From the IMG/VR virus record IMGVR_UViG_3300046006_003099, positions 1 through 59,596 of that record: a DNA stretch of 59,596 nucleotides. One strand, written 5' to 3'. Position numbers and translations under genes: made by a program. Below the pieces are notes generated by a model. The model did not search any database, had not been told where the DNA came from, and was given only the letters and a program-made list of their open reading frames with translations. The DNA is from a virus. Of the stretch, positions 19,701 to 29,600 are shown piece by piece (position 1 is the stretch's first letter; each line of letters opens with the position of its first letter).

Positions 19701-21819
19701 CAAATTGTTGTTGGAATGTGGTTTTACCGTCATTCTGTAAAGGAGTTTCAATAATACTATAATTGACATCAACACAGTCTTCAATAAACTGATATGTGTT
19801 AATTGCAGGATTAAAAGTTAATTGTGTAGTAAAAAATTCAGTTGTCGCTGAAGGTACGCTATTAAATAACCCATGATTATAATTTAAAAAATAATTATCC
19901 CCTAAAGTTTTTGCAGTAACGGTTACTGTTGGTTCCGAATTAAAGTTTGGTATAAAACATCTACTAAAGTATTGTAAATACTCACTACCACCATCATAAG
20001 CCCCAACGTGTGGGTTATTACCATCCAAATTAGTTATTACATTAGAACCATAAGTCTCTCTATACCAACCACCCGCTTTTTGGAAATACATTTCAGTATA
20101 ATCATTCTCTACTAATTGTCCAGTGGTTTGATCGATATAATTTGTAATAACCAAATCACCGTTTATTGGTGGTAATGGAAAACCATTATCATCATATGGT
20201 ATATTATTAAAATTTACTTCACCTGTGTAAATATATAATAATTTTTTTATCTCTTCAACATCTAAAGGTTTATCTACTATTACAATATATTCATTAAAAT
20301 TAACTAATGATTCAGGTGCACCGATAAATCTAAATAAAAATTCTACCGCCTTTCTAGTTCCCTTACTCTTCCATAACCAAGCAATATTTAATATCAATCT
20401 TCTATATAGTTCGATATCAATTTCACTTTGTGTCATATTAGTAGAAGTACCACTAAATTCACCACCACCATTACTAGGTAAATATAATTTACTAAATGTG
20501 TTGTCCGTTATAAATGTTACAGGATCTAACCCTAACATATATGCCAAATCTTTGACTAACGCATCAGGTACATTATTTTTCTTGTCGTATGTAACAACGT
20601 GAGCCAATTTAATTCCATTAATATATTTTTTAATATAATCAAATTCAACCCCATATATCCTCAATAATTTAGTTGCCTTCTCACCATTTAAAACGTAGTC
20701 ATCTCCATCCGCCCTAGGTACGGTATCAAAACTATTTATCGCTTCAGTAGTATACTTTCTTATAATGATATCAGTCCTAGAATTATCTAAGTCTTCACCT
20801 AACTGATTCATTTTATCTAAGAAAGCAATATAGTAACTATCGAAAAAGTTTAGATTATATCCATCTTCTAATATTGGGAAATCAAATAATTTCTTAGATG
20901 TTAGTACCACACCATTGTCAGTGAATTTTGTACTATAAAATTGAGATGTATACTTTGGGTATATATTTCTATCTAATAAATTTAATTGTAATTCATTTAA
21001 ACTTGAAAAGAATTTTTCTATTTCAGATTCATTTGGTTTAATAAAATAGGGTATTGAACTATCTATAGGTGTACTTAAAAAAGATATTTGTGGTAGAATT
21101 AAACCTGTTAATTCTGGAAAAGGATTACCCTCCACAACTAATTCTATTTCAGAGTTAGTTTTTTGTGTTGCAGGTGTTATACTTTTTATATTTTTTCTTA
21201 TACCATTATGTTCAATTACATATGAAGTATTTTTTAATGTGAAATTTCTTAACGGATTTTCCGTTTGTTCTGTAGGTGTGAATTGTGCATCTACAGTATA
21301 TTTTATATTGTATGGATTAACAAAGAAATTACTATTTACCTTAAATGTAGATTCGTCCGCAGATAAATCATACACATAATCTGTAATATTATTACCCGTA
21401 ACACTACCAACCTTATTGTCTACATATATTGCAGCAGGATAATTATTTTGTATCTCAATTAAGGATGCCCTAATTAATTCTTTTGATGATCCATACCAAA
21501 CATAACTTATTGGATTTGTTAAATCTAAATTAAGTTTTGTTTTTAAATTTTTTTGTATTTCTAATTGTGGGGTATTTTCAGTTACTATATCATCTAATGT
21601 AAAAAATTTAGATTTAGTACCCTGCGTAAATAATACGTTTGGTTTCGGATCTAAATTTACTGATATAGAAAAATTACCATTAGTGAAAAGCGTAGTCCCC
21701 CCTTCACTAGTGAGTTGAAAACCTACTAAGTCGGGGCTGAAATTCCTATATTCAATGTTGTCGTTGAAAAATATTCTTTTAGCGTACCCTGCAATTTTTA
21801 TCCTTTTATTGTTCGCCAT
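13795..21819 (-). CDS. Giant gp7/P2 I-like baseplate wedge protein
   Basis: At 2674 residues this is the largest protein here; T4 gp7 is about 1030. The N-terminal 560 residues look like a wedge protein, including SKGTRKAVEFLFRFIGAPES. That segment resembles the P2 gpI/T4 gp7 motif in which a repeated short helix follows a Lys-Gly-Thr turn. The middle is Cys-rich beta domains (QCCNAVGG, NPCCTQELL, CPTSCTSAS). Two long coiled-coil regions are encoded, near 16700-17350 and 14000-14350. Order in the operon (gp25, gp6, then this after several proteins) supports a gp7-like role. Fibre-like domains appear to have been added to a wedge core. The N-terminal assignment is moderate and the rest is descriptive. 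Confidence 0.7.
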   Translation of the reverse strand: MANNKRIKIAGYAKRIFFNDNIEYRNFSPDLVGFQLTSEGGTTLFTNGNFSISVNLDPKPNVLFTQGTKSKFFTLDDIVTENTPQLEIQKNLKTKLNLDLTNPISYVWYGSSKELIRASLIEIQNNYPAAIYVDNKVGSVTGNNITDYVYDLSADESTFKVNSNFFVNPYNIKYTVDAQFTPTEQTENPLRNFTLKNTSYVIEHNGIRKNIKSITPATQKTNSEIELVVEGNPFPELTGLILPQISFLSTPIDSSIPYFIKPNESEIEKFFSSLNELQLNLLDRNIYPKYTSQFYSTKFTDNGVVLTSKKLFDFPILEDGYNLNFFDSYYIAFLDKMNQLGEDLDNSRTDIIIRKYTTEAINSFDTVPRADGDDYVLNGEKATKLLRIYGVEFDYIKKYINGIKLAHVVTYDKKNNVPDALVKDLAYMLGLDPVTFITDNTFSKLYLPSNGGGEFSGTSTNMTQSEIDIELYRRLILNIAWLWKSKGTRKAVEFLFRFIGAPESLVNFNEYIVIVDKPLDVEEIKKLLYIYTGEVNFNNIPYDDNGFPLPPINGDLVITNYIDQTTGQLVENDYTEMYFQKAGGWYRETYGSNVITNLDGNNPHVGAYDGGSEYLQYFSRCFIPNFNSEPTVTVTAKTLGDNYFLNYNHGLFNSVPSATTEFFTTQLTFNPAINTYQFIEDCVDVNYSIIETPLQNDGKTTFQQQFEAAEETYLDYQQQILQNSYLAYSPEWYVIQNNYTVAQNNALLEVSSENCDINQTLQICVNELPQDNFKIDCSSLSAVTCDPYIYFVNSGGTKVSFNEFASCCTSEGGQYVTYTNEECRVVEYCSKNAPCVGNPVDTLANGIIVFELNNNTMPSNVYSFNNKCYQLTSAGSKYLNNLLSPVTPQNYLNGLNPNAPGSQFTIYFKEVACQLTTIISSPECCAWYGYNYQIIEEDDISYIVCTSGSSLTTPSSTTNDIDEYINDLGTQLDGTSGTNGNVVSTTPDKGEPVPFTNPSVPSLPSTPVIGLAGTTVPNTNPIGMVGSGKETVETPLVGATFKKINFQIEQNAIQEQIQIYHELVPPNLSSTFVIPPSLYDTTIGYVELQNPIGEVPQYYSTTIYDDCLEEAIIVKGVGQDCIDCYETILNSLFEDPNFMDPTNWVVHTIDEYGRVSFTPTEYYNDFVLDWNATGQLAQLYQSVGALFTQYTYGSFYIDTITNNLIPYVDNGNLYTENPNSITNAVVDPNHIGCGSLDNVSIVFASEAWSGFKLPEVTDCSCKVDFSFDYMIKYQTENLKECVTRIDCYPAIIHDNTLNSLYCMNFVSFTNSEEDSSLLENNFNDNEDVTEEYVIWQNTQQNEPILQCCNAVGGNITELKESYSVNFNWVRNITNTYGEIISTPNSQLLNTFDFDYSELITYGTNLNSIKKELERSIGDCYFLNIVEPGCFIDFNKYITTTNICMLEIPLEYGLWTNLYMDYKNTIEGINGVISQYESNCVVEETPENLPTKAVLTNEIINSEKQKNTVISEKNTQVDLLVTENTKLKTNLTAIDVQINQKNSQIDIINKALSDVTLPLDCIVYENEIYAIDSFNVEGYCTTQIYGDKKEITLRDRDLFNNCVKTENERLSAQKKIYLELLSNCNKNNTLEQELVNAKFQNNQELINQLIKEIGIVQDNINTLSKNYLIIGNEVTQTPQMDQNDYKNTINETAKILGVTPKEITNVEGYIDLTDSEKITLTIELQKNQTQVSSLIQQKDELIYDITINETNVNKTTFTTEQVVDVITQDLAEVPSPCDPTIPNPCCTQELLNYLNNTLELLETNLLEITDITESLYDDWYSEILTQYNNYINNTESYLTLIDNLKLNFKLFVDNNNLVYTNQVDSNLTYLPYTQSVNPFWEFDPSVGYSGIILDGSEQDIALIQDSVFTELSNSNTPYNSNLFEPNWGTFNFTIPECVCDDLRRLYPNKEFFFSVEIENYNCSVCLLIDNIIINVSDCKTERLVSLNNCLIPQLSCVIDNKKSWVYTDQGIITETVYPDGPCNTASTNNYQVVKMGTPEERLWTDLEYRYTNYDVNHSDLIINVKNTTFSIDPSKAIECDVFNYWKNIDCDGGCPTSCTSASTVVYSGMVYSSTTLLDYTLDLSASTTGLTFSCSTFTDILENQVTELKNQYYTLTSDYNNSLNATYYDLLNLGYSLSNFEIQNNNCGTDTLVINNNQQTNNLFGLITENYDGTISVYESYIYSGSTPYTGGTLVQVLSGVTAQTFNQTTFVNEECCKTINNLLNGEGTEGLGLGKNYQWDSSLSKCLWKPIDGCSVCEGDCEYCGTLNECSNGYYTGSSYNICINPLDYLDIQPSEINVKDVFDQLVQSNLIDVKSRQTISDYPLLRLFYELYLNANNCGKELSGKFTYNIMFEFMDKIGDYWLNLLEQVVPATTIWEGCDNSGKIYRNTIFDQNKFQYKRYSLNLIETTNSCPLSAYTDFSIGSEDVYSLVEQIPLFPTNDTINNIKNQIRIKNIQIELVKDNIAAQNKILCSLNLQDFDTPNLQSQIDSVSAQITLLTNNLNNLETQLSTLYTDLSAEETKYLLQQQNYYSNFMSCSGLTETLLQAENNLNNFIYGTTLYERQRNYIAILRDKIYKCVRASNTLISDYNTVFITQIYDTNEYEGNVTIIGDPDWEDGGDFYNQELIHNCTTE

Positions 21820-21826
21820 TTACGTT

Positions 21827-22729
21827 TTAAAAATTAGTTATATCTGTAAAATCTTTTGTTGGGTCTATGGTAAATTTCTGTTCCCTAACTTCATACAATG
21901 GTTTACCTGTAAACTGATCTTTAACTTCATATAAGTTGTATTGTCTGTAAATCTGATTACCAAAATTGTATATAGTATAAATACCATCTTCCAAAGATTT
22001 TGTTTGGTTAGAGAATAGTGCGTATGCCAATGTTTCTTCATCGAATTCCACCATTTCTATTTCCAACATAACTGGATTAAAAAACGTATTTGTTATGATT
22101 ACATCCTGAAGAGGATTACCTATAAAAGGTATTGCGTTTGGTTTAACTGAAGGTGCCGAAGAAGGTGATACCGTACAAAATAAACTAGTAGAGTTGTCGT
22201 TAAATGTATATGCTTGTGATGCATTTGAATTACCCTGATTTTGTGATATAGGTAAAGCCCTATTATTAGACGTTATAATTCTAAATAAATTTTGAATTTT
22301 ATCTTGTCCCGTACCCGTTTGTTCTTTTAAATATTCTATCCGATAACCAACTAAATTACCATTTTCAAACCTATTTTGTAATTCCAAAGGTATTTGATTG
22401 ATGTCGAATACAATACCTTTTACATCTTGATTATCTATTAAAACACCACAATCTTGTATTGTTGTTCTTATTTGTTTAGGTCGTATTACTATACTATAAA
22501 ACCCTTTAGAACCAAATACTGATGTTGGTAATTTTAATGTATATAATCCACCAAATATTTCATTAACGTTGTTTGGATTATTTGCAGGAATCAATACCTC
22601 TGCAGGGTCTAATGATTGCAGTTCTACTGTAGTTAATGATTCCCTATTGGGTGTATAACTGTAAAATATTTCAACGTCATCTATTGATACATCTGCTGGT
22701 CTTATAGTTCCGTAATTTCCTGTTGCCAT
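21827..22729 (-). CDS. Virion (baseplate/tail) protein, unknown
   Basis: A 300-residue protein of no recognised family, 7 nt upstream of the giant wedge gene. It has several tripartite beta-strand patterns and a tyrosine-rich C-terminal part (YTIYNFGNQIYRQYNLYEV). It is co-transcribed with neighbouring 291- and 296-residue proteins of similar size and composition. The three may be successive layers or fibre-linking proteins of the baseplate. That is inference from order only. Confidence 0.7.
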   Translation of the reverse strand: MATGNYGTIRPADVSIDDVEIFYSYTPNRESLTTVELQSLDPAEVLIPANNPNNVNEIFGGLYTLKLPTSVFGSKGFYSIVIRPKQIRTTIQDCGVLIDNQDVKGIVFDINQIPLELQNRFENGNLVGYRIEYLKEQTGTGQDKIQNLFRIITSNNRALPISQNQGNSNASQAYTFNDNSTSLFCTVSPSSAPSVKPNAIPFIGNPLQDVIITNTFFNPVMLEIEMVEFDEETLAYALFSNQTKSLEDGIYTIYNFGNQIYRQYNLYEVKDQFTGKPLYEVREQKFTIDPTKDFTDITNF

Positions 22730-22739
22730 AACTTTATTT

Positions 22740-23615
22740 TTATATTCTTATAAATCCACCTCTATTTGTGTCGATATCATTACTTGTTTTTATTTCAGAT
22801 AATATTCCGTGTCTTTCAAATATATCCTCTATACCTCTATTTATAAATACTGCACTATCAACTTCTGGTTTAAAAACTATACCTAAATATTCTTCTTTTT
22901 TTAATGAAGCGTTTAATGACACATTATATTGATTCCATCCACCATTTTTCGATACAAATTTAGTAGTATTAAAACTCAAATCTTTATTATATTCATCTAC
23001 TGTTTTTGTAAATTGATTTTTAAATGTAGTAAATTCAACTCCTGTGTTTAATATATTATTATTATTTGCACCAATCTTATAGACTGTTTGTAAATTATTT
23101 TCAGATATTACACCACTAAAATTATTTTTAGGGTTATTAGATACATTCAAATTAGGTACATATATGTCATTACCTTGTGAATCTTTTCTATATGATTTTA
23201 CTTGTTTTAATAAGGAATCGTCTGTGTAACCACTAACTGTGACATTATTTGTATAATAAAAACTAACAGGTGCACCTGCCAATCTACCGTAAGTGAATGA
23301 ATTAAAGTTATCAGGTTTTACTGTTAATGTACTACTTTTAGGTACGAATGGTTCATCTGTGAATATACCCATATCGTCAATATCTTGTGTTAAAAATAGT
23401 GAAACATCTATTGTATTTACTATTTTTTGACCTAACTGAGTTAATATGTAATTCCCTTCGGAATCTATCTTATAATCAGGTATTTTCCCATAATAATATT
23501 TAGGATTACTTTCGTCAATAACCGTTTTACCTTCTGAATTTTTCACTAAAACACTTTTAGGTATATTCCTTACAGTGTAATATTCTAAATTTATTTTTTT
23601 TCTGATATATTCCAT
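22740..23615 (-). CDS. Virion (baseplate/tail) protein, unknown
   Basis: A 291-residue protein. The N-terminus is charged (MEYIRKKINLEYYTVRNIPK) and the rest is beta-rich with many Asn/Thr. No family was recognised. A TATTTATA motif lies 8 nt before the ATG, the only such motif between 13784 and 33618, so a separate late transcript may begin here. It is followed after 10 nt by the 300-residue protein. Confidence 0.7.
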   Translation of the reverse strand: MEYIRKKINLEYYTVRNIPKSVLVKNSEGKTVIDESNPKYYYGKIPDYKIDSEGNYILTQLGQKIVNTIDVSLFLTQDIDDMGIFTDEPFVPKSSTLTVKPDNFNSFTYGRLAGAPVSFYYTNNVTVSGYTDDSLLKQVKSYRKDSQGNDIYVPNLNVSNNPKNNFSGVISENNLQTVYKIGANNNNILNTGVEFTTFKNQFTKTVDEYNKDLSFNTTKFVSKNGGWNQYNVSLNASLKKEEYLGIVFKPEVDSAVFINRGIEDIFERHGILSEIKTSNDIDTNRGGFIRI

Positions 23616-23623
23616 AACTATTT

Positions 23624-23631
23624 TATAAATA
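23624..23631 (-). promoter_or_regulatory. Candidate late-promoter motif TATTTATA
   Basis: TATTTATA followed by AA on the minus strand, 8 nt before the ATG at 23615. Confidence 0.45.
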
Positions 23632-23633
23632 TA

Positions 23634-24524
23634 TTAAAGTATAGTTTGCCAAAATGTTAATGTAGGTATACCATTACCCGATGGATTTAAATTAACTCCA
23701 GGTGGCACCAATTGTTGTCTTGCATTGGGGGTAAATTTGTATTTATATACACCGTTATCATTTTTTAATATAACTTTAAGATAGGTTATCCCATTTTCAC
23801 CTTCTAAATTAGTTAATGTTATATTGTTTGGGCTAAAGTCTTTTGACGCAGCCATTTCATATATTTTACCATTACCCGCATTATTAAATTGTACCACTGC
23901 ATACATCTCATATTCTTGGTTTGGTGCATTATCAACCAAATCTTTAAACCAATAGATATGAAATCCTTCATGTACTTCTTCAGGTTGTAATACAGGATCA
24001 CCTATTGTTAATGTAATTGGGCAATTATCTAAAGGTAACACAAACCCGTATTGATTCTCTTGATCTTTACCTACTTGAGTGTAAATGTCTGAAAAAGATA
24101 ATAGTTGGTTTTTGCCACTATATGGGTTATCGTAAAGAGATAGTCTTATAAAACTATTGATGAATCTACTAGTTCTACAAAATATATCATCAAAAATAAA
24201 CCCAATATCTTTATATAAACCAGGTTCTGCCCCATTACCTCTATGTAAAGGATTACCTATCAGTATACTCGCTGGGGTGTAAAAATTTAAATTTATTTTA
24301 AATTTATCTATAATATTCCAATATTTATCACAAGGTTTAAATATAACTTTTTTATAGTCAACTATAGGATTTATAGATTTTTCTATCTCATCTTTAACAA
24401 ACTTATCCTCTATCAATTCCGCGTTATCGACAGGAAAGAAATTAGTCCCCAATGCAATATCGATAGTGGTACCACTACCTAAACTACCTATTAATATTTT
24501 TCTTCTATCAACAAACATCGTCAA
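23634..24524 (-). CDS. Virion (baseplate/tail) protein, unknown
   Basis: A 296-residue protein; the ATG at 24524 or the one two codons later (MFVDRRKI) could start it. It overlaps the preceding 724-residue gene by 17 nt, suggesting coupled translation. The composition is beta-rich with aromatic clusters (FHIYWFKDLVDNAP). No family was recognised. Position in the baseplate operon is the only functional hint. Confidence 0.7.
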   Translation of the reverse strand: MTMFVDRRKILIGSLGSGTTIDIALGTNFFPVDNAELIEDKFVKDEIEKSINPIVDYKKVIFKPCDKYWNIIDKFKINLNFYTPASILIGNPLHRGNGAEPGLYKDIGFIFDDIFCRTSRFINSFIRLSLYDNPYSGKNQLLSFSDIYTQVGKDQENQYGFVLPLDNCPITLTIGDPVLQPEEVHEGFHIYWFKDLVDNAPNQEYEMYAVVQFNNAGNGKIYEMAASKDFSPNNITLTNLEGENGITYLKVILKNDNGVYKYKFTPNARQQLVPPGVNLNPSGNGIPTLTFWQTIL

Positions 24525-26682
24525 TTTCTTTTTGTTTTAAGAATGATAAGTCTAAACATCCACCAGCCACATCTCTTTTACCTAATTCATATTCACCAAT
24601 ATAATCAGCCAATGTGACTTCAATATTTAAATTTGCCAAACCATTGTAATTTAATATATCTAAAGTATTTGCCGAACCGACATCTAATGTAAATATAACT
24701 TTAGTCCAATTATTACCATTGAATTGGTAGTAACCTACTCCGACACCGTTTACTATATCTGGATTCGTATTAAATACAATTAATCCTGATTGTGGATTTG
24801 GTACCGTAGTATTATCGTTGACGTTAACCAATGACGTTGCAGGTATATCTATCGTATAATTTAAGAATGTTGGATCATTTAATAATTTAATTAATTTATC
24901 CTGTTGGACGTTATTAACATCAGATGCCCCTAACACTATGTCCTCTGAAATTAATGAAAACTCACAAGGTGGATCCTGTCTTTGGAAATAAAATCTTTTA
25001 TCTAAATAAATATAATGTGCACCACTCTCAAAAGGATAGTCTACACCCGCACCTGAATTATCAAATTCACCAATTTCTAATAAATCTCTCCATTTAAATA
25101 CATTTGGTGCAATTTCAGTTGCGTAATCAGGTATTTGGAAGGACTTTCTTAATTCGTCTATTTCGATGGGATTTGTTATGTTGTACCTATCAATTACTAG
25201 TTGTAAATTTACAACTGGATTTATATAATTAGAAAGTTCTCTAATTTTAATTAAATTAAATGGTGTATATAAGTATCCTTCCCTTTTGTTACGTTTATTA
25301 CTATCTATAGAATTTAAAAATTCTCTATAAACAGTATTAACTCTATGATATACATTTTCTAATCTTCTTTCTAATAACTCACTTTCATTGTATTCTACAA
25401 TATCCCCATCAAAAATATTGTCACTTTCATCTATATTTTCATAATATGTTGACCCCTGATAAGTTGTATCCCCATAAGATTTAATGTTATAGTTTACACT
25501 GCTATCATCTTCTAATTTATAACCCGCAGAAATTTTAGTCCAAAATCTGATGTTATACGGTGGTGGTAACGTTTGTTGTTGTTGTAACCAATATTGTGTG
25601 TTTATTGATGCTGGATTTGAGTCATTATCATTTTTTAATATTGATAAGTACAGTTCTGTTATTGGTCTACCCAAATTATCTACTAATGAACTAACGTCAA
25701 TGTCATTTTTAAAATTAAATGCAACTACCTCATCGTTAAAATAGGTAACCCCATACGCTGCAGGATATAAATCATAATCTTTATAATCAGAACTAGTTAA
25801 AGATTTAAATCGTCTAACATAATAACTAGATAACTTATTATTTACACTTCTTTTTAATGTAGATATACCTAAAGTAAAATCAATGTCTGATGGATTTACA
25901 TCAATAACAAATGTTCTTAATTTATTATCATTTACTTGATTACCTAACTTAAAAACTCTATATAATCTAGTAGTTAGATTAAGTGTATTGTTAGGTGTAT
26001 TGTCAACAAAATTATATAATCTAATTTTATCACCGACATTTAGTCCGTGATTCATCGGTGTCCTAAATCCTGTGTATTGTCTACCATTTAAATCAATAGT
26101 AAATTGATCTATAATAGGTATACCGTCTTTAAGGGATATGTTTGAGTTGTTTTTAACTAAGGTAATGTCTCTAGTATTAAACGGATAAACTATTTTTAAT
26201 AAGTAATTTGAGGCACCGTCACTATCTAACATTTTCAATCTATCATATCCAGGATCAAAAGGAAAAAATTCACATAACGCACTTTTATTATCATTATATT
26301 GTATTTCATCAGTATTTGGTTCATCATTATAGGAACCAACCCAACCATCTTTTTCAAAAATAGAACTACTCATTATTGTTTTAGCAACAATTTGTGGGAC
26401 AGGACTTACGTTAGGAATTGGTTTAGGTTCTTTAACATATATTTTTATATTTTCATTAAATAAAACATTTGTGACGACTGGTTTCACCACACCATAAAAA
26501 CGATACCTTGTACATTCCTTTCTTTCCTTTTCAAATTGTTCAAATTGACTGACAGTTGTATCAATATCATTTAACGGTATAGGTTTATTAGTGTTATTTA
26601 AACCGAATTGAATTTGTGTGTTTACGTTAACATTATCAGGTAACTTAACACTATTCAATAATATTTTATTATTAATATCCAT
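24508..26682 (-). CDS. Virion protein with Bacteroidota-type surface motif
   Basis: A 724-residue protein starting within the stop of the upstream 1406-residue gene. Most of it is beta-rich with no recognised family. Near residues 627-662 it has PQSGLIVFNTNPD followed by VGYYQFNGNNWTKV. This pattern (P-x-G-L-I-V-Y/F-N-T ... Y-Y-x-F-N-G-x-x-W) is common at the end of Bacteroidota surface and fibre proteins. It supports a host-facing position and, with the propeller protein, a Bacteroidota host. The C-terminus has a Cys pair (CLDL...DDVC). Confidence 0.7.
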   Translation of the reverse strand: MDINNKILLNSVKLPDNVNVNTQIQFGLNNTNKPIPLNDIDTTVSQFEQFEKERKECTRYRFYGVVKPVVTNVLFNENIKIYVKEPKPIPNVSPVPQIVAKTIMSSSIFEKDGWVGSYNDEPNTDEIQYNDNKSALCEFFPFDPGYDRLKMLDSDGASNYLLKIVYPFNTRDITLVKNNSNISLKDGIPIIDQFTIDLNGRQYTGFRTPMNHGLNVGDKIRLYNFVDNTPNNTLNLTTRLYRVFKLGNQVNDNKLRTFVIDVNPSDIDFTLGISTLKRSVNNKLSSYYVRRFKSLTSSDYKDYDLYPAAYGVTYFNDEVVAFNFKNDIDVSSLVDNLGRPITELYLSILKNDNDSNPASINTQYWLQQQQTLPPPYNIRFWTKISAGYKLEDDSSVNYNIKSYGDTTYQGSTYYENIDESDNIFDGDIVEYNESELLERRLENVYHRVNTVYREFLNSIDSNKRNKREGYLYTPFNLIKIRELSNYINPVVNLQLVIDRYNITNPIEIDELRKSFQIPDYATEIAPNVFKWRDLLEIGEFDNSGAGVDYPFESGAHYIYLDKRFYFQRQDPPCEFSLISEDIVLGASDVNNVQQDKLIKLLNDPTFLNYTIDIPATSLVNVNDNTTVPNPQSGLIVFNTNPDIVNGVGVGYYQFNGNNWTKVIFTLDVGSANTLDILNYNGLANLNIEVTLADYIGEYELGKRDVAGGCLDLSFLKQKEIDDVC

Positions 26683-29600
26683 TAGTTAGACGAATTATTA
26701 GATACCCCCTGTGTTGTTAAAACAACATTCGGGTTATTTGGTGCAGTTATAGTACCTCCAACTTGTGTTGTCTGTATTAATGTTTCACCTAAACATGTTC
26801 GATAAACGGTAAATGGATTATCTACACCATTATTTATATTAGGTGAATTATTTATATTTTCACTAACAGTATCATTAGATGCGTTAAGACCTTCTAATGT
26901 AACTGCGTCAATTAAATCACCAAAGAATTGTGATACTGTTCTGTGTAATGCAGTTTTACCTGGGACTAAACCAAAATAAAGGAAGTAAGGTGTTTGGGTT
27001 CTATTGAATTTAATTCCATTAATTAGATTACTTCCATTATTAAAATCATCCACTATATTTATACCACTTATTTGGTTAATTTCATCAACCCCATCTAATT
27101 GTGCGGTTTGATTAAAATTAATTGTTTGATTACCATTAGGATAATTAATAAATGAAGATGTTTGTCCTGGTGCCAATCCATAAAAATAATCCCCACTTCC
27201 GTTTGTTTTTTTAAAACCACAGGCATCTCCAGGTATAAATGAATCACCATCATTATATTCAGAAAGTATCTGTTCACCATCTAAGTTATAATATAAATTA
27301 AAACCGTCAGATAATGTTATTTCAGGATAAGTATTATATAAATTATCAAACTCTAATGATCCTGGTCTTTGGTGGTGAAATGTTAAATTAGATGATTGAT
27401 ATCCATTAAATCTTTTACAGAAATAACTTCTAATATCTTCATCATGATCAAATCTTAAAAAACAATTACCAATCTCAATACCAATATCATTCTTATCTAT
27501 AATATCTACACCAATTTGGGAATGATTTACACTTGCAGAAGTATTTATACAAACTGTTTTAAAACAAGATAATTCTACATATGCCCTAAGATTTAACGAT
27601 ATATCTTTTTTATCGTCAAACTTAAGGATAGTTCTATTTCCCGTAGTACCGTTTATCTGTAACGTACCTAATTTATACTTCACATCCTCATAACTAACAT
27701 TAAATGTTGTTGGTGGTATGACATCCATTATAAATGGTATATCGTCAATATCGCAATATGTACTACTACCCAATTCCATTATTGTGGTAGGTAACATCAA
27801 ATTAGCCTTATATTCATTACTATTATATTTAACATCACCTTTTGGTATATAAGGTGTATAATATATACTACCGTCTGCCCAACTAATTAAACCGTGATTT
27901 ATTAACTTACTAAAATTATTATATTCAGTTTCATTATAGATACAAGGTGCAACACCATTAGTACTACAGTCAGGTGCACATGTGTAGGATGGACATCCTG
28001 AAGTTGGTGATGGAGGACTGCTAAGTTCTTCTTCCTCTGGTTGTGAAATATCACCAAATCCATCCTGTGCCTCATCTTCTGAAGGTTCATAATTACTAGA
28101 TTCAACACAATCTAATGATGTTTTGAAGTATTCTTTTCTTTCCATCATTCTAGTGTCGTCACAAATATTTCTATGATGACCGTGTCCACCAATATTTGTC
28201 CATGTTGAGTTACCTGCGGCGTCTTCTGTTTCGACATACTCAGGTTTTCCATGTTCACCTTGTACTTCTCTATCTTTTATTTCGTATTGTACACCAAATG
28301 TGTTAAATGTGTTTTGGAATGCGGAGAAATTATTAAATACTATTTTACATCCTTCAAAGTTACTGTTTTTACCTTTAAACTCTAATTCCTTTACCGCCAA
28401 ATTAAGATTAGGTGTTTGTAAATCATTTTCATTTGTACCATACCAATCCGTAACTCTTTTTGATCTTACTTTAGCCACACAATCATTAAGTACTATTGTA
28501 GGGGCGGAAATAAAGTTAGATGGTATTTTTATTCTCCATTGTTTAAAGGTAGGATCACCTTGAAAATTATTAGTGAATGAACCTAATATCGGACCTCTTT
28601 CCTTACAATCAAAATCACAAAATTTATCTTTTTTAATTTGTCCGAATTTTCTTTTTCTCTTTTTTAATTTATACTTTCTTTTAACTAATGGGAAATATAA
28701 TGAACCACCAACCCAATCGTTATAGAAATCAAATTTTAACATTCTTAAAAATACTGCAACAGGTTCCATAACACATGAAACCCAGTCTTTAATACCTGGA
28801 GTCTGTATACCACCACAATTTTCACAACTGAATGGTAAAACAAATTGAGCGTTACATCCTGAATCATCCCCAAATGGAGTTTTTATTAATGTTAATCTAT
28901 ATTCTTTACCTTCATCCGCACACTTTAGTGGGATTAATGGTACTTTAACACAACATTTAGAACAACAAGGTGGGTTATCTGGTGAACCTGCACCAGCTGA
29001 TACCTCTATAGTGGCGTTATTACTACATCCAGAAGGGTACGTTGGGTTATTTTGTGAACTAGGACAACAACTATGTGGATCACCACCACAAATATCTTTA
29101 CATTTTTTACAAAGTAATTTACTAAATATACACCTCCACTTTATTTTTAATGATAATTGTAATATTGATCCCCCACTAGCGTCACAATTATCACTACAAT
29201 TATTATTATTACAATTATTTCCACATGGGTAGGCGTTTTTATAATCATCACTACAAATTTCTATACCCGCAGGTAGATTTAAACAAAAAACAAAGTTTAT
29301 TGTTATACCGACAGGTATTTTAACTGAACATATTGATGTAATTAAACCATTAATAATATTTAAAATCCCATTTAAAAAACCTACAACGTGTCCAAATATT
29401 GTTAATATTAAACATATAATGCTATATAATGGGTTAAAATTAGTATCTAATCTATTAGTTGGGAATTTATTAACTCCATCTCCATTTAATATATCCTTTA
29501 TACCTATAAATCCTCTAGCCTCGTCACCATTCTTACCACCAATTTTTTGCATCCTTCCGATATACTGTTTAACGGTATATACTTTTTTCCATCTAAATGG

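Noticed and set aside
14000-21819. Several 60-100 codon plus-strand frames within the giant wedge gene
   Set aside because: All are antisense to a single continuous minus-strand frame and carry no recognisable motif or upstream signal.
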